A stretch of 64,000 nucleotides of DNA from Pseudomonadota bacterium (GCA_023423535.1 JAFAFL010000057.1:62001-126000), one strand, 5' to 3'; counted from the stretch's first letter, positions 40,283 through 49,802 are shown. Made by a program: numbers and translations. Notes: a model not told the origin generated them from the letters alone.

Positions 40283-41433
40283 GCCGTCAGCTTCGACTGC
40301 TCGCGCTGGTGCAGAAGGCGCCGGGCCGCTCTCCAGGTCAGCGCTACCGGCTCGAGCAGTGGGCGCCGCACCTGTCCCGCACGCACGGCATCGCGCTGGA
40401 GTTCTGCGCCTTCGAGTCGGCGCCGCTGACGCGTGTCATCTACCAGCCGGGTCACGTCCCGCAGAAGATCGCCTTCACGCTCTTCGACATGCTTCGCCGC
40501 GTGCGCGCTGTGCTCGCCTCGCGTCGCTACGACGGCGTGGTGCTCTATCGCGAGGCCGCGTTGCTCGGTCCACCCATCTACGAAGAGCTGCTCGCGAGGC
40601 TGCGCGTCCCCACCGTGCTCGACTTCGACGACGCCATCTGGATGAGCAGCGGCGGCGGGGTGAACGGCGCGGTGGCGAAGCTGCGCTGGCCGCAGAAGAC
40701 CGCGCGGCTGTGCGAGCTGGCGGACGCGGTGACGGTGGGCAACGCGTACCTCGCGGACTGGGCGGGGCAGCACGCGCGCGACGTCTCGATCGTCCCCACC
40801 ACCATCGAGCTCGGCGAGTATCCGGTCTTCCCCGAGCCCGCAGCGCACGAGCCCTTCACGATCGTCTGGACCGGCTCGCACTCCACGCTGCAGCACCTCG
40901 AGACGGTGCGCCCGGCGCTGGAGCGGTTCGCGCAGGTCTGTCCCACCCGTGCCCGGCTCCGCGTCATCTGCGATCGTCCTCCCGCGCGTCCCATCACCGG
41001 TCTCGACACCGAGTTCGTGCCCTGGCGCGCGGCCACCGAAGCTGCGGACATCGCGAAGAGCCACGTCGGACTGATGCCACTGCCCGACGACGCCTTCGCG
41101 CGCGGCAAGTGCTCGCTGAAGGCGCTTCAGTGCATGGCGGTGGGACGTCCGGTGATCGTCTCCCCGGTGGGCGCGAACATGCAGGTGGTCACCCCGGAGA
41201 AGAACGGGCTGTGGGCCTCCACCAGCGAGGAGTGGGTCGCGGCGCTGCAGCGGCTCGCGCAGTCGCAGTCGTTGCGTGCGGAGCTGGGCGCGGAAGCACG
41301 TCGCACGGTGGAGGCGCGCTACTCCGCCGAGGTCGGTGCACGCGGCTTTGCCGAGGCGGTGCGGAGGGCGGTGCACGCGCGAGGTGCGCAGGCAGGTCGC
41401 TCCAGCGCACAGGGGAAAGAGCACCGCGGCTGA
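40279..41433 (+). CDS. GT4-like glycosyltransferase
   Basis: A 384-residue GT-B protein: N-terminal KAPGRSPGQRYRLEQWAPHL, FDFDD-type turn VLDFDDAIWMSSGGG, and C-terminal TIVWTGSHSTLQHLE and LMPLPDDAFARGKCSLKALQ with a PVGANMQVV turn, the pattern of a GT4 branch common in exopolysaccharide clusters. Overlaps the preceding membrane-protein gene by four bases (ATGA). Donor and linkage unknown. Confidence 0.85.
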   Translation: MSRQLRLLALVQKAPGRSPGQRYRLEQWAPHLSRTHGIALEFCAFESAPLTRVIYQPGHVPQKIAFTLFDMLRRVRAVLASRRYDGVVLYREAALLGPPIYEELLARLRVPTVLDFDDAIWMSSGGGVNGAVAKLRWPQKTARLCELADAVTVGNAYLADWAGQHARDVSIVPTTIELGEYPVFPEPAAHEPFTIVWTGSHSTLQHLETVRPALERFAQVCPTRARLRVICDRPPARPITGLDTEFVPWRAATEAADIAKSHVGLMPLPDDAFARGKCSLKALQCMAVGRPVIVSPVGANMQVVTPEKNGLWASTSEEWVAALQRLAQSQSLRAELGAEARRTVEARYSAEVGARGFAEAVRRAVHARGAQAGRSSAQGKEHRG

Positions 41434-41447
41434 TGGGTGGTGAAGGC

Positions 41448-42821
41448 ATGCGGCTCCTCCCACTGCTCTTCAGCGCGGCCATCACGTTGGGCCTCTTCGC
41501 GTGTGGCGCTGACGTGACCGATCCTTCAGAGGACCCACTTCGCGCGTGGCGAGCGCCCCTACCCGAGCGCGTAGATCCTTCCTGCCTCCAGCTTGCGCCC
41601 GAGCTGTTGCAGCTGCCCGCTCGTGAGGTGGGATGCGCGACCCGTCAGAGCCTCGACGTCATCAACGGCTGCAACGTGGCGTTGAACGTTCTCGGCATCG
41701 AGCTCGAAGGAGCGACTGCGCCCTCGATGGTGCTGGTGCAGTCACCGGCCATCCCTCTCGGCGGCGCGGTCGTCGAACCTGGCGCCGTCTTGCGGCTGGG
41801 CGTTCGCTTCCTGCCGGACCACGAGGGCACGCACCAGGCGGCGCTCAAGGTGAAGCTCGGCTCCGCCAACGGAGAGGTGTCGCGCTCGTGGACTCTCGAG
41901 GGCGAGGCGACGCCGGAGCGACGAATCACCGAGACGTTCGTCATCCCCGAGGCCCCGCGTGCGGACGCGCTGGTGGTGATCGACAACGGGCCGTTGCTCG
42001 CTCCCCATCTGCAGTCGGTGCGCGACAACCTCAACCTGTTCCTGACGTATGTGGCGCACCCCGAGGCGACCAGCTACCGGCGCCTCGCGTTCACCACCAC
42101 GACCGGCAGCGGCGGGGCAGGGCGCGCAGACCTTCTTGGTCCCGGTGTGATCGAGGCCCGAGCACCCTCGGTGAAGAACGACGTCGCGCATCTCCTCTCG
42201 CAGCTCGAAGCGCGTGAGGGCGGGGGCGATCCTCTGGCTGTGCTCACCGACGTGCTGGAGAAGGCGGGTCCCGCCGGCCCGTTCAGCACCCTGCTCGACG
42301 GCTCCTCAGAGCTGCGGATCATCCTCATCACCGCCGGGCCGGACAGCTCGCCGGGCACCTTCTACGAGCACCTCGAGGCGATCCGTCATCGCGTTCCCTA
42401 TGGCCACTCAGCGAGGTGGGAGTGGCAGCTGAGCGTCAGCGTCATCGGCGGGTTCGAGCCGTGGATCCCCCGCGCCGGCCAGTGTGGCTTCACGCTCGAC
42501 GACGGCCTGCTCGCGCGCTTCGCGGGTGATCACGGTGTCCGCGACAGCATCTGCGAGGCGGACTGGGCAAAGACCCTCGAATGGCTCGACCCCACGCACC
42601 ACGGATTCGCTTCACACGTCCTCCCTCTGCATGAGGAACCTGACCTCCGGCGCCGGCCAATCGAGGTGCGCTACGACGCGCACGAGGTCCCCGGCCGCGA
42701 GGGGCCGAATGCCTTCTGGTGGTGGGACAGCGTGCGCGGCGCGGTGGTTACCTCGCCCGCGTTCCCGCCCGAGCCCGGCCAGACGGTGACGGTGAAGTAC
42801 TCGCCCCACTGCGCTCCCTAA
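41448..42821 (+). CDS. Lipoprotein of the glycan cluster, degenerate VWA-like
   Basis: A 457-residue lipoprotein from the ATG at 41448, which has GGTGGTGAAGG just upstream and gives a clean signal peptide with lipobox LFAC (Cys19); an ATG at 41433 overlapping the previous stop is the alternative. A short Ig-like region (GAVLRLGVRFLPDHEGTHQAAL) resembles the choice-of-anchor domains of myxobacterial surface proteins, and it is followed by a segment ADALVVIDNGPLLAPHLQSV laid out like the start of a von Willebrand A domain but without the DxSxS metal site. Role unknown; lies between a GT and the AsnB-type gene. Confidence 0.7.
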   Translation: MRLLPLLFSAAITLGLFACGADVTDPSEDPLRAWRAPLPERVDPSCLQLAPELLQLPAREVGCATRQSLDVINGCNVALNVLGIELEGATAPSMVLVQSPAIPLGGAVVEPGAVLRLGVRFLPDHEGTHQAALKVKLGSANGEVSRSWTLEGEATPERRITETFVIPEAPRADALVVIDNGPLLAPHLQSVRDNLNLFLTYVAHPEATSYRRLAFTTTTGSGGAGRADLLGPGVIEARAPSVKNDVAHLLSQLEAREGGGDPLAVLTDVLEKAGPAGPFSTLLDGSSELRIILITAGPDSSPGTFYEHLEAIRHRVPYGHSARWEWQLSVSVIGGFEPWIPRAGQCGFTLDDGLLARFAGDHGVRDSICEADWAKTLEWLDPTHHGFASHVLPLHEEPDLRRRPIEVRYDAHEVPGREGPNAFWWWDSVRGAVVTSPAFPPEPGQTVTVKYSPHCAP

Positions 42822-42930
42822 TGGCCCTGCGCCCTCTCTTCCGAGTACCGAGTGGGCAGGCACGCCCGCCTCGGCGCACCCTCCACTCGCCTTGCCGCTT
42901 CTGCTGAGGCACGGATAGGGTCGCGCGCGC

Positions 42931-44874
42931 ATGTGCGGCATCGCCGGAGTCCTATATCGCGACGGATCGGCCGCCGAAGCGCCGGTCCTCGAGCGGATGG
43001 CGCAGACCCTTCATCACCGAGGCCCCGACGGTGGCGGCACGCTGGCGCTCGGCGCGTGTGGTCTGGCGCACCGGCGGCTGGCGATCATCGATCTCAGCGA
43101 CGCGGGCGCGCAGCCGATGCGCACCGAGGACGGCGCGCTCTCGGTCGTCTTCAACGGCGAGATCTACAACTACCGCTCCCTCCGCGAAGAGCTCGCCCTC
43201 CGCGGCTGCCGCTTCCGCTCGCAGACGGACACGGAGGTCATCCTCCACGCATGGCGCGAGTGGGGCACCGATGCGCTCCGCCGCCTCGACGGCATGTTCG
43301 CGTTCGCGCTGTGGGACTCACGCGAGCGCCGGCTCCTCCTCGCCCGCGACCGCACCGGCAAGAAGCCGCTCTTCGTGTACGACGACGGGCGCAAGGTCCT
43401 CTTCGCCTCGGAGATGAAGGCGATCTTCGCGCACGGCGACGTGGACGCGTCGCTGTGGGAGCCCGCGGTCCCGCTCTACCTGACCTACGGCTACGTCCCC
43501 ACGCCGGGCACCTTCTACCGGCGCATCCGCCGACTGCCTCCCGCGTCGCTGCAGGTCTTCGACGCGAACGCCGCGCAGCCGCCGCAGCGCTTCTGGGACT
43601 GGCCCATCGCGAAGCACTCGCGGGCCGACGAGCTGAAGGCGCTCTCTCCGCTCTCCACGCGCGACGCGGAGCTGAAGCTGCGCGAGCTCTTCTTCGAAGC
43701 GGTCCGCAAGCGACTCGTCAGCGACGTGCCGCTCGGCGCGTTCCTCTCTGGCGGCGTGGACTCCACGCTCGTCGTCGGCGCGATGAGCCAGCTGCGCGAC
43801 GCGCCGGTGAAGACCTTCAGCATCGGCTTCGAGGGCCAGCCGGACTACGACGAGACGCACTACGCGCGGCTGGTGGCGAAGCGCTTCGGCACCGAGCACA
43901 CCGAGTTCAAGGTCCAGCCGGAGAGCTTCGAGCTGATCGAGAAGCTCGCGTGGCACTACGACGAGCCCTACGGCGACTCCTCCGCCATCCCCTCGTTCAT
44001 CGTCTCCCGCCTGAGCCGTCAGCACGTGAAGGTCGCGCTCACCGGCGACGGCGGCGACGAGCTCTTCGCCGGCTACCCGCGCTTCCTTGCCGCACAGCTC
44101 GCGGAGACCCTGCCCTCCGGCGTCACCGGGACGCTCTCCAACCTGCTGCGGCCTCTGCCCGGCAACGGCAACGGTCGCAGCCTCTTCGAGCGCACCCGCC
44201 GCTTCGTCGATCGCGCGGCCACGCCGCTGCCGGATCGCTTCCGCGCCTGGAACAGCTACTTCCAGCTCGACGAACTCCCGCACATCCTCTCGCCGGACCT
44301 CGCCCAGCACGCCACGCGCGACGCGGTCGGCGCCTCCTTCGACGAGCCCCTTCACGCCGCGCGCGATGCGGGGCTCGTCAACCGGCTGCTCTACCTCAAC
44401 GCGAGCACCTACCTCCTCGACGACCTCAACGTGAAGATGGACCGCGCGTCGATGGCCGCGTCGCTGGAGGCGCGCTCGCCGTTCCTCGACACCGCGCTGA
44501 TCGACTTCGCCTTCCGCCTGCCCGGCCACATGAAGCTGCGCGGCCGCACCACCAAGTGGATCCTCCGCCGCGCGTTCCGTGACCTCATCCCCGACGAGAT
44601 CCAGCGCCGCGGCAAGATGGGCTTCGGCGTCCCGCTCAACGCGTGGTTCCGCGGAGAGCTCAAGGGTCACCTCGAGGAGCGGCTCGTCTCGCCGCGCTCC
44701 AGCCTCTATCCGCTCCTTCGCCGCGAAATGGTCGAGCGCATGTTCCGAGAGCACCAGGAGAAGCGGCGCGACTGGTCGGGTCCCTTCTGGCTCCTCTCCA
44801 TGCTCGAGCTCTGGCTCTCCGGCAGGACGGCGGCGCACACCGCGGGACGGGACGCGCAGCGCGCGACGGGGTAG
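42931..44874 (+). CDS. asnB: Asparagine synthase-type glutamine amidotransferase
   Basis: A 647-residue enzyme of the AsnB class. The N-terminal class II glutaminase begins MCGIAGVLYRDG (Cys2 after Met removal is the nucleophile) with HRGPDGGG and VFNGEIYNY. The synthetase half has the PP-loop SGGVDST at about 273-279 and LEARSPFLDTALIDFA near the end. In glycan clusters such proteins often amidate uronic acids or other sugar carboxylates rather than making asparagine; with the UDP-HexNAc dehydrogenase nearby, amidation of a HexNAc-uronic acid residue (as proposed for WbpS) is a reasonable inference. Confidence 0.92.
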   Translation: MCGIAGVLYRDGSAAEAPVLERMAQTLHHRGPDGGGTLALGACGLAHRRLAIIDLSDAGAQPMRTEDGALSVVFNGEIYNYRSLREELALRGCRFRSQTDTEVILHAWREWGTDALRRLDGMFAFALWDSRERRLLLARDRTGKKPLFVYDDGRKVLFASEMKAIFAHGDVDASLWEPAVPLYLTYGYVPTPGTFYRRIRRLPPASLQVFDANAAQPPQRFWDWPIAKHSRADELKALSPLSTRDAELKLRELFFEAVRKRLVSDVPLGAFLSGGVDSTLVVGAMSQLRDAPVKTFSIGFEGQPDYDETHYARLVAKRFGTEHTEFKVQPESFELIEKLAWHYDEPYGDSSAIPSFIVSRLSRQHVKVALTGDGGDELFAGYPRFLAAQLAETLPSGVTGTLSNLLRPLPGNGNGRSLFERTRRFVDRAATPLPDRFRAWNSYFQLDELPHILSPDLAQHATRDAVGASFDEPLHAARDAGLVNRLLYLNASTYLLDDLNVKMDRASMAASLEARSPFLDTALIDFAFRLPGHMKLRGRTTKWILRRAFRDLIPDEIQRRGKMGFGVPLNAWFRGELKGHLEERLVSPRSSLYPLLRREMVERMFREHQEKRRDWSGPFWLLSMLELWLSGRTAAHTAGRDAQRATG

Positions 44875-44886
44875 AGACGCGCTCCC

Positions 44887-46209
44887 ATGACGGCGACCGC
44901 CACGGCTGGCAACGAGACCCGCACGCAGGGCGCGACGGTCCTCTACGTCACCTACGACGGCATCCTCGAGCCGCTCGGGCAGTCGCAGGTCTTCCAGTAC
45001 CTCCGCGAGCTCGCGCGCTCGCACCGCGTCCACCTGCTCAGCTACGAGAAGGCCGCGGACTGGAACGACGTGCCGAAGCGAGAGCGCATCGCTCACGAGC
45101 TGCGGGAGGCCGGCATCAGTTGGACGCCGCTGCGCTACCACAAGCGTCCCTCCGCGCTCGCGACCGCGTACGACCTCGCGGTGGGCATCGGCGTGGGGAC
45201 GTTCATCACGCTGCGGCGCAACGTGGATCTCGTGCACGCGCGCAGCTACGTGCCCTCGGTCATCGCGCTCGCGGTGAAGCGGCTCACCGGCCGCAAGTTC
45301 CTCTTCGACATGCGCGGCTTCTGGGCCGACGAGCGCGTGGACGGCGGAATCTGGCCAGAGGGCTCCGGGCTCTTCCGCACCGCGAAGTGGTTCGAGAAGC
45401 GATTCCTCGAGTCGGCGGACGCGATCGTCTCGCTCACCGAAGCCGGGGTCGAGGCGCTGCCGGACCTTCCCTTCCCAAAGGAGCGCCTCGAGGGAAAGCG
45501 CATCGCGGTCATCCCTACCTGCGCCAACCTGCAGCTGTTCCGGCCAACGCCAAGGTCGACGCCATGGTCGACGCCATCGCCATCGCCCGAGCAGGACGAG
45601 CGCCAGCAAGCGCTGCGAGCCGAAAGACCCTTCACGCTCGCCTACGTCGGCAGCGTGGGCACCTGGTACCTCTTCGATCCGGTTCTGGAGAGCTTCCGCC
45701 AGCTGCTCGCGCTGGAGCCGAACGCGCGGCTGCTCATCGTCAACCGCGGCGAGCACGCCTTCATCCGCGAGCGCATTGCCGCGCTCGGCCTCCCGCCGGA
45801 GAAGATCGAGCTGAGGGAGCTGGCGCACCGCGACGTCGCCTCACGGCTCTCGCAGGTCGATGCCGGCGTCTTCTTCATCAAGCAGACGTTTTCGAAGAAG
45901 GCCTCGGCGCCCACGAAGCTCGGCGAGCTGCTCGGGTGCGGCGTGCCGGTGCTGGTGAACGCCGGCGTGGGCGACATGGACCGGATCGTCTCGCAGAACC
46001 GCGTGGGCGTCGTGGTCCCGGAGACCTCGTCACCTGCTGCGTTGCGTGAAGCCGTCCTGCAGCTCGTCGAGCTCGCCCGAGATCCTCGAACCCGCGACCG
46101 CTGCGTGCAGACGGCGCAGCGGCACTTCTCGCTCGAGTCCGGCGTCCGCGCCTACGACGCCCTCTGGCGGGAACTCCGGCGAGCGCGCGCGGCACGGGAC
46201 GCGGCATGA
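44887..46209 (+). CDS. GT4-family glycosyltransferase with a repeat-derived Pro/Ser linker
   Basis: A 440-residue GT-B enzyme. TVLYVTYDGILEPLGQSQVF, DLVHARSYVPSVIAL, FDMRGFWADERVDGG in the N-half, and FTLAYVGSVGTWYL, FFIKQTFSKKASAPTKLGE in the C-half define this GT4 branch. Between the two Rossmann domains (about residues 223-236) is a PRSTPWSTPSPSPE linker encoded by a tandem DNA repeat, which is absent in a typical member by my reading. Thirteen bases after asnB; ATGA overlap with the next gene. Confidence 0.88.
   Translation: MTATATAGNETRTQGATVLYVTYDGILEPLGQSQVFQYLRELARSHRVHLLSYEKAADWNDVPKRERIAHELREAGISWTPLRYHKRPSALATAYDLAVGIGVGTFITLRRNVDLVHARSYVPSVIALAVKRLTGRKFLFDMRGFWADERVDGGIWPEGSGLFRTAKWFEKRFLESADAIVSLTEAGVEALPDLPFPKERLEGKRIAVIPTCANLQLFRPTPRSTPWSTPSPSPEQDERQQALRAERPFTLAYVGSVGTWYLFDPVLESFRQLLALEPNARLLIVNRGEHAFIRERIAALGLPPEKIELRELAHRDVASRLSQVDAGVFFIKQTFSKKASAPTKLGELLGCGVPVLVNAGVGDMDRIVSQNRVGVVVPETSSPAALREAVLQLVELARDPRTRDRCVQTAQRHFSLESGVRAYDALWRELRRARAARDAA
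45554..45583 (+). repeat. 12-base tandem repeat inside the GT4 gene
   Basis: GGTCGACGCCAT at 45554-45565 is repeated exactly at 45566-45577 and followed by a half copy CGCCAT at 45578-45583. It encodes the Ser-Thr-Pro linker between the two GT-B domains and stays in frame. Confidence 0.9.
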
Positions 46210-47204
46210 CCCTCCGAAGTGCGAACTGGAGGCGGCCGCTCGTCGCCGCGTGCGTCTGCTTCGCCCTCGCCGCCATGGGCCTCGTCCTCCTGCGCACGCT
46301 GCCCTACAGCACGAGCTTCATCCTCCCCGTGGACAGCGCACGTCTCGCCGCCTCTCCCCACGACCCGCCTCCCACGTCGCACGCGCTCTCCGGCGAGGCC
46401 ATCCGCTTCTGGCACCCGGGCTTCGCCACCGACCCGCTCTTCGCGCCCTTCCGCGAGCGCTTCAACGAAGGCTGCGCCGGCACTCGAGGCATCGATGCCG
46501 GCCGCTGCGTCTCGGACCTGCTCGCCCGCGCGTTCCCCTACGGCGCACCGCCGCGCGAGTTCGTGGACGACGACTTCAAGCCCTCCCGTCACATGAACCG
46601 GCACTTCGGCGGCGTCGCCGGTCACTGCACCACGCGCAGCTCGCTCGGCGCGGCGCTGCTGCTGGCCAACGGGACACCCGCGCGGGTCGTCCAGTTGCTG
46701 CCGCGCGAAGGCCTCGGCCACAACGTCTTCGAGGTCTGGGACAGCCGCTTCGGCTGGGTGCTCTTCGATCCCTCCTTCGGCGTGATGTTGCGCTCGCGCG
46801 ACGGCCTGCCGCTCAGCGCGATCGCGGCGCAGGGCCTCTCGCTGGGCGAAGCGGACTGGGAGCAGGTGGCCCGGACGCCGGAGCACACGCGCAGCGACGA
46901 TCTGCAGCCCGCGCGCGTGCTCGCCGACGCGGACCTTCTCTTCCCCGAGCCCTGGCTCTACCTCCGCAGCGGCGAACGTCACGCGCCATGGCCCTTCCGC
47001 GCCACCTTCGTGCGCGTCGGTCCCGGCTACTGGGAGCATGGGCCACTGCAGTGGCTCGTGCGTTGTGCCGTCCTGCTCGCCCTGCTGGCGGGCACGATCG
47101 CCTCCGTCATCACCGCGCGCTCTCTGCTCCGCCGCAACGCTTCGGGCGCCGCTGCTGGACCCGACGCCCACGCATCGGTGAGGATGTCCGCCCAGGGCCG
47201 CTGA
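46206..47204 (+). CDS. Transglutaminase-like fold membrane protein
   Basis: A 332-residue protein with an N-terminal hydrophobic helix (residues 11-30) and a C-terminal one (about 275-300), so the body between is on one side of the membrane, most likely periplasmic. The body carries a transglutaminase-type catalytic triad: Cys141 in GHCTTRSSLGAA, His172 in GHNVFEVW and Asp188 in LFDPSFG. Members of this superfamily act as proteases, amidases or acyl transfer enzymes. It overlaps the preceding GT by four bases and precedes the priming transferase, so a role in the same glycan pathway is likely; substrate unknown. Confidence 0.78.
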   Translation: MTLRSANWRRPLVAACVCFALAAMGLVLLRTLPYSTSFILPVDSARLAASPHDPPPTSHALSGEAIRFWHPGFATDPLFAPFRERFNEGCAGTRGIDAGRCVSDLLARAFPYGAPPREFVDDDFKPSRHMNRHFGGVAGHCTTRSSLGAALLLANGTPARVVQLLPREGLGHNVFEVWDSRFGWVLFDPSFGVMLRSRDGLPLSAIAAQGLSLGEADWEQVARTPEHTRSDDLQPARVLADADLLFPEPWLYLRSGERHAPWPFRATFVRVGPGYWEHGPLQWLVRCAVLLALLAGTIASVITARSLLRRNASGAAAGPDAHASVRMSAQGR

Positions 47205-47216
47205 GAGTCGCGTCGG

Positions 47217-48713
47217 ATGCCAGTCACCTACTTCGTCGCCTTTCTCATCTCGCTGATGGTGACCGCCTCGCTCACGCTGGCGGTTCGTCACCTCGCGATC
47301 CGGCACGGGTTCCTCGACCGCGGCCTGGGCAGCCGCCGCGTGCACGCCACGCCCACGCCGCGGCTCGGCGGCATCGCCATGGTGCTCGGCTTCTTCGCGC
47401 CGCTGGTGGGTCTGCTGGTGGTGGACTCGTGGGTGGGCATCGCCTTCCGCACGAACACGCCGCTGGTGCTCGGGCTCTTCGGCGGCGGGCTCGCCATCGC
47501 AGCGCTCGGGCTCTACGACGACCTTCGCGGCACCGGCGCCACGGTGAAGCTCGCGGTGCAGATCATCGTCGGCCTCGTCCTCTACCGGCTCGGCGTGCGC
47601 ATCGAGCTGCTCGCGAACCCCTTCGGCCTCGAGATCGATCTCGGGGTGCTCTCGCTGCCGTTCACGCTGCTCTGGATGATCGGCATGGTGAACGCGATGA
47701 ACCTCATCGACGGGCTCGACGGCCTGGCGGCGGGGGTCGCGTTCTTCGCGGTGGTGACGAACTTCCTCCTCGCCATCAGCCGCGGCGACCTCGTGATGAG
47801 CCTGATGATGGCCACGCTCGGCGGGGCGATCCTCGGGTTCCTCATCTTCAACTTCAACCCGGCGTCGATCTTCATGGGCGACACCGGGAGCATGTTCCTC
47901 GGCTTCGTGCTCGCGGTGAGCTCGGTGGTCACCTCCACCAAGAGCGGCACCGCGGTGGCGATGCTCGTGCCCGTCATCTCGCTCGGCCTGCCCATCATGG
48001 ACACGCTGCTGGCGATGATCCGGCGCACGCTGATCGGCCGGCCCATGTTCGCGGCGGACAAGGAGCACATCCACCACCGCCTGATGAGCCGGCTGAAGCT
48101 CTCGCATCGCAACGCCGTTCTCGTCCTCTACGGCCTCTGCTGCCTCTTCGGCCTCACCGCGCTCGGCCTCTCCTTCGCCAACAGCGCCCAGAGCGCGCTG
48201 CTGCTCGCGGGCATCGCGGTGGTAGTCGTCGTGCTCATGCGCAAGCTCGGCTACCTCAGCCCGCGCCGGGCGATGGCCGGGGCAGGGGAGCAGCGCCGTC
48301 GCAACGTGGAGCTGCGCTCGGTGGTGAAGGAGGTCACCGACGCCGTGCGCGCCTCGCAGAAGCTCTCCGAACTGTGGGAGGCGCTCCGCCCTCTCGCCTA
48401 CGTGCTCGACCTCTCGCGGCTGGAGCTCAACGTGGGCGGTGAAGAGCGTGGCGGCGGCGCGGACGCGTTCCAGTTCAGCATGACCCGCGGTGACGCCGGC
48501 GGGGCCCTGCCGCTCGCCTCCGCCTTCGAGGTCCGCGCCGGTTCACGCGTGCTGGGAACGCTCGAGGTCTCGTGGGCGGATGGCCGCGAGGCGGTGAACC
48601 GCGACGAGGAGCTCGCGCTGGAGCTCATCGCCGACGCGGTGGGCGACACCGCGGCCCGCCTGCACGCGCACGCCGAGGCCGATCCGCTCCGGCTCGTGGT
48701 GCTGAGGAAGTAG
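47217..48713 (+). CDS. WecA/TagO-type polyprenyl-phosphate HexNAc-1-P transferase with C-terminal extension
   Basis: The enzyme that starts repeat-unit assembly by moving a HexNAc-1-phosphate from UDP-HexNAc to the polyprenyl-phosphate carrier. Motifs: RVHATPTPRLGGIAM (41-55), Asp101-Asp102 in YDDLRG, MNLIDGLDGLAAG (161-173), FMGDTGSMFLGF (219-230) and the HIHHRL motif at 284-289. About ten transmembrane helices end near residue 345. The last ~150 residues form an extra soluble domain (from about 350) that ordinary members (~330-370 aa) lack: a helical RRNVELRSVVKEVTDAVRAS then a beta-rich part. It resembles a GAF/CheY-like regulatory add-on only loosely. Confidence 0.9.
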   Translation: MPVTYFVAFLISLMVTASLTLAVRHLAIRHGFLDRGLGSRRVHATPTPRLGGIAMVLGFFAPLVGLLVVDSWVGIAFRTNTPLVLGLFGGGLAIAALGLYDDLRGTGATVKLAVQIIVGLVLYRLGVRIELLANPFGLEIDLGVLSLPFTLLWMIGMVNAMNLIDGLDGLAAGVAFFAVVTNFLLAISRGDLVMSLMMATLGGAILGFLIFNFNPASIFMGDTGSMFLGFVLAVSSVVTSTKSGTAVAMLVPVISLGLPIMDTLLAMIRRTLIGRPMFAADKEHIHHRLMSRLKLSHRNAVLVLYGLCCLFGLTALGLSFANSAQSALLLAGIAVVVVVLMRKLGYLSPRRAMAGAGEQRRRNVELRSVVKEVTDAVRASQKLSELWEALRPLAYVLDLSRLELNVGGEERGGGADAFQFSMTRGDAGGALPLASAFEVRAGSRVLGTLEVSWADGREAVNRDEELALELIADAVGDTAARLHAHAEADPLRLVVLRK

Positions 48714-48719
48714 CGCCGC

Positions 48720-49802
48720 GTGTCCACGCGAAGGGACGCTTCACCGCCGCTGCTGCGCCTGCTCCGCGCGGTACCGGGCCCTCCGCAGAGCGTCAGTGAA
48801 GCGCTCGTTCCCGACGGTGCCTCGACCTTCCCCGAACCGGATGCGATCGAGCTCGTCACCACCGCGCGCCGCCATGCCCTCAGCGCGTTCGTCCGTCACG
48901 CGCTCGGTGAAGCTCACATTTCCCTGCCCACCGAAGCCGCCGCGCAGCTGCAACGCGACGCGGCCAGCGTCCTCGGCACGAACCTCCGCTTGAAGGGCCT
49001 GCTGTTGCGGTCGCTCGACGCGCTGCACGCGCAGGGTGTCCCACCGCCGGTGCTCTTGAAGGGCTACGGCCTCGGTCTCCGGCTCTACCCGGACCCGCTG
49101 CTGCGTGCGGCGACGGACGTGGATCTGCTCGTCGAGGAGGTGCACCTCGGCGCGGCGCAACGGGCGCTGCAGTCGCTCGGCCTCCAGCGGATCGAGGACC
49201 CCGGCTACGGCGACTACCTCGAGCACCACCACCACCTCAGCTTCACCGGCGAGGCGGGAGCGGTGGAGCTGCACTTCCGTCCGTCGCTCGGCTTCGGCCG
49301 AAAGCTCTCCGCCGAGCCGCTGCTCGCGCGCGCCCGACCCTTCACCATTGAAGGACGCGCCGCGCGCCACGCCTCACCCGAAGACGAGCTCGTCTATCTC
49401 GCGGTCCACGCCGCGCAGCACGCGTTTCTCCGCCTCTCCTGGCTCTACGACCTCAAGCTTCTCGCGCTTCGCGAGGGCTCTCGTCTCAAGTGGAGCGAAG
49501 TCCTCTCTGCCGCCCGAGCGTCCGGGATGAGCGTCGCCGTCCACACCGCGCTGGAGCGCGCCCACGACGCGGTCGGTCTCCCGCTCCCGCCCGAGGTCCT
49601 CACGAAGCTCCCCGGGCGCGGCTGGCGAACGGCCATCGCGCGGCGCGTGTTCTCCGAGACCGAGCTCGTCGAAGCGAACCTCGCCTCGCAGAAGGGCCCC
49701 GCCTTCGCGCTGCGCACCGTCCTCTGCACCGGGCCCGTCGCTACCATTCGCCACGCCGCGGACGGTGCCGCCCGGCTGCTGCGTCGTCGCCTGGCGAAGT
49801 AG
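48720..49802 (+). CDS. Nucleotidyltransferase-family protein (PF14907-like)
   Basis: A 360-residue protein of the uncharacterised nucleotidyltransferase family often found in exopolysaccharide clusters. The fold core reads VLLKGYGLGLRLYPDPLLR then ATDVDLLVEE, where Asp133 and Asp135 form the DxD pair, and later HHHHLSFTGEAGAVELHF gives the third acidic position. Start is a GTG at 48720, seven bases after the WecA-like stop. Target of any nucleotidylation is unknown. Last gene of the plus-strand operon, followed by a terminator hairpin. Confidence 0.85.
   Translation: MSTRRDASPPLLRLLRAVPGPPQSVSEALVPDGASTFPEPDAIELVTTARRHALSAFVRHALGEAHISLPTEAAAQLQRDAASVLGTNLRLKGLLLRSLDALHAQGVPPPVLLKGYGLGLRLYPDPLLRAATDVDLLVEEVHLGAAQRALQSLGLQRIEDPGYGDYLEHHHHLSFTGEAGAVELHFRPSLGFGRKLSAEPLLARARPFTIEGRAARHASPEDELVYLAVHAAQHAFLRLSWLYDLKLLALREGSRLKWSEVLSAARASGMSVAVHTALERAHDAVGLPLPPEVLTKLPGRGWRTAIARRVFSETELVEANLASQKGPAFALRTVLCTGPVATIRHAADGAARLLRRRLAK

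Noticed and set aside
45554..45583. Tandem repeat as a mobile-element scar
   Set aside because: Too short, in frame and inside an intact gene; replication slippage is enough.
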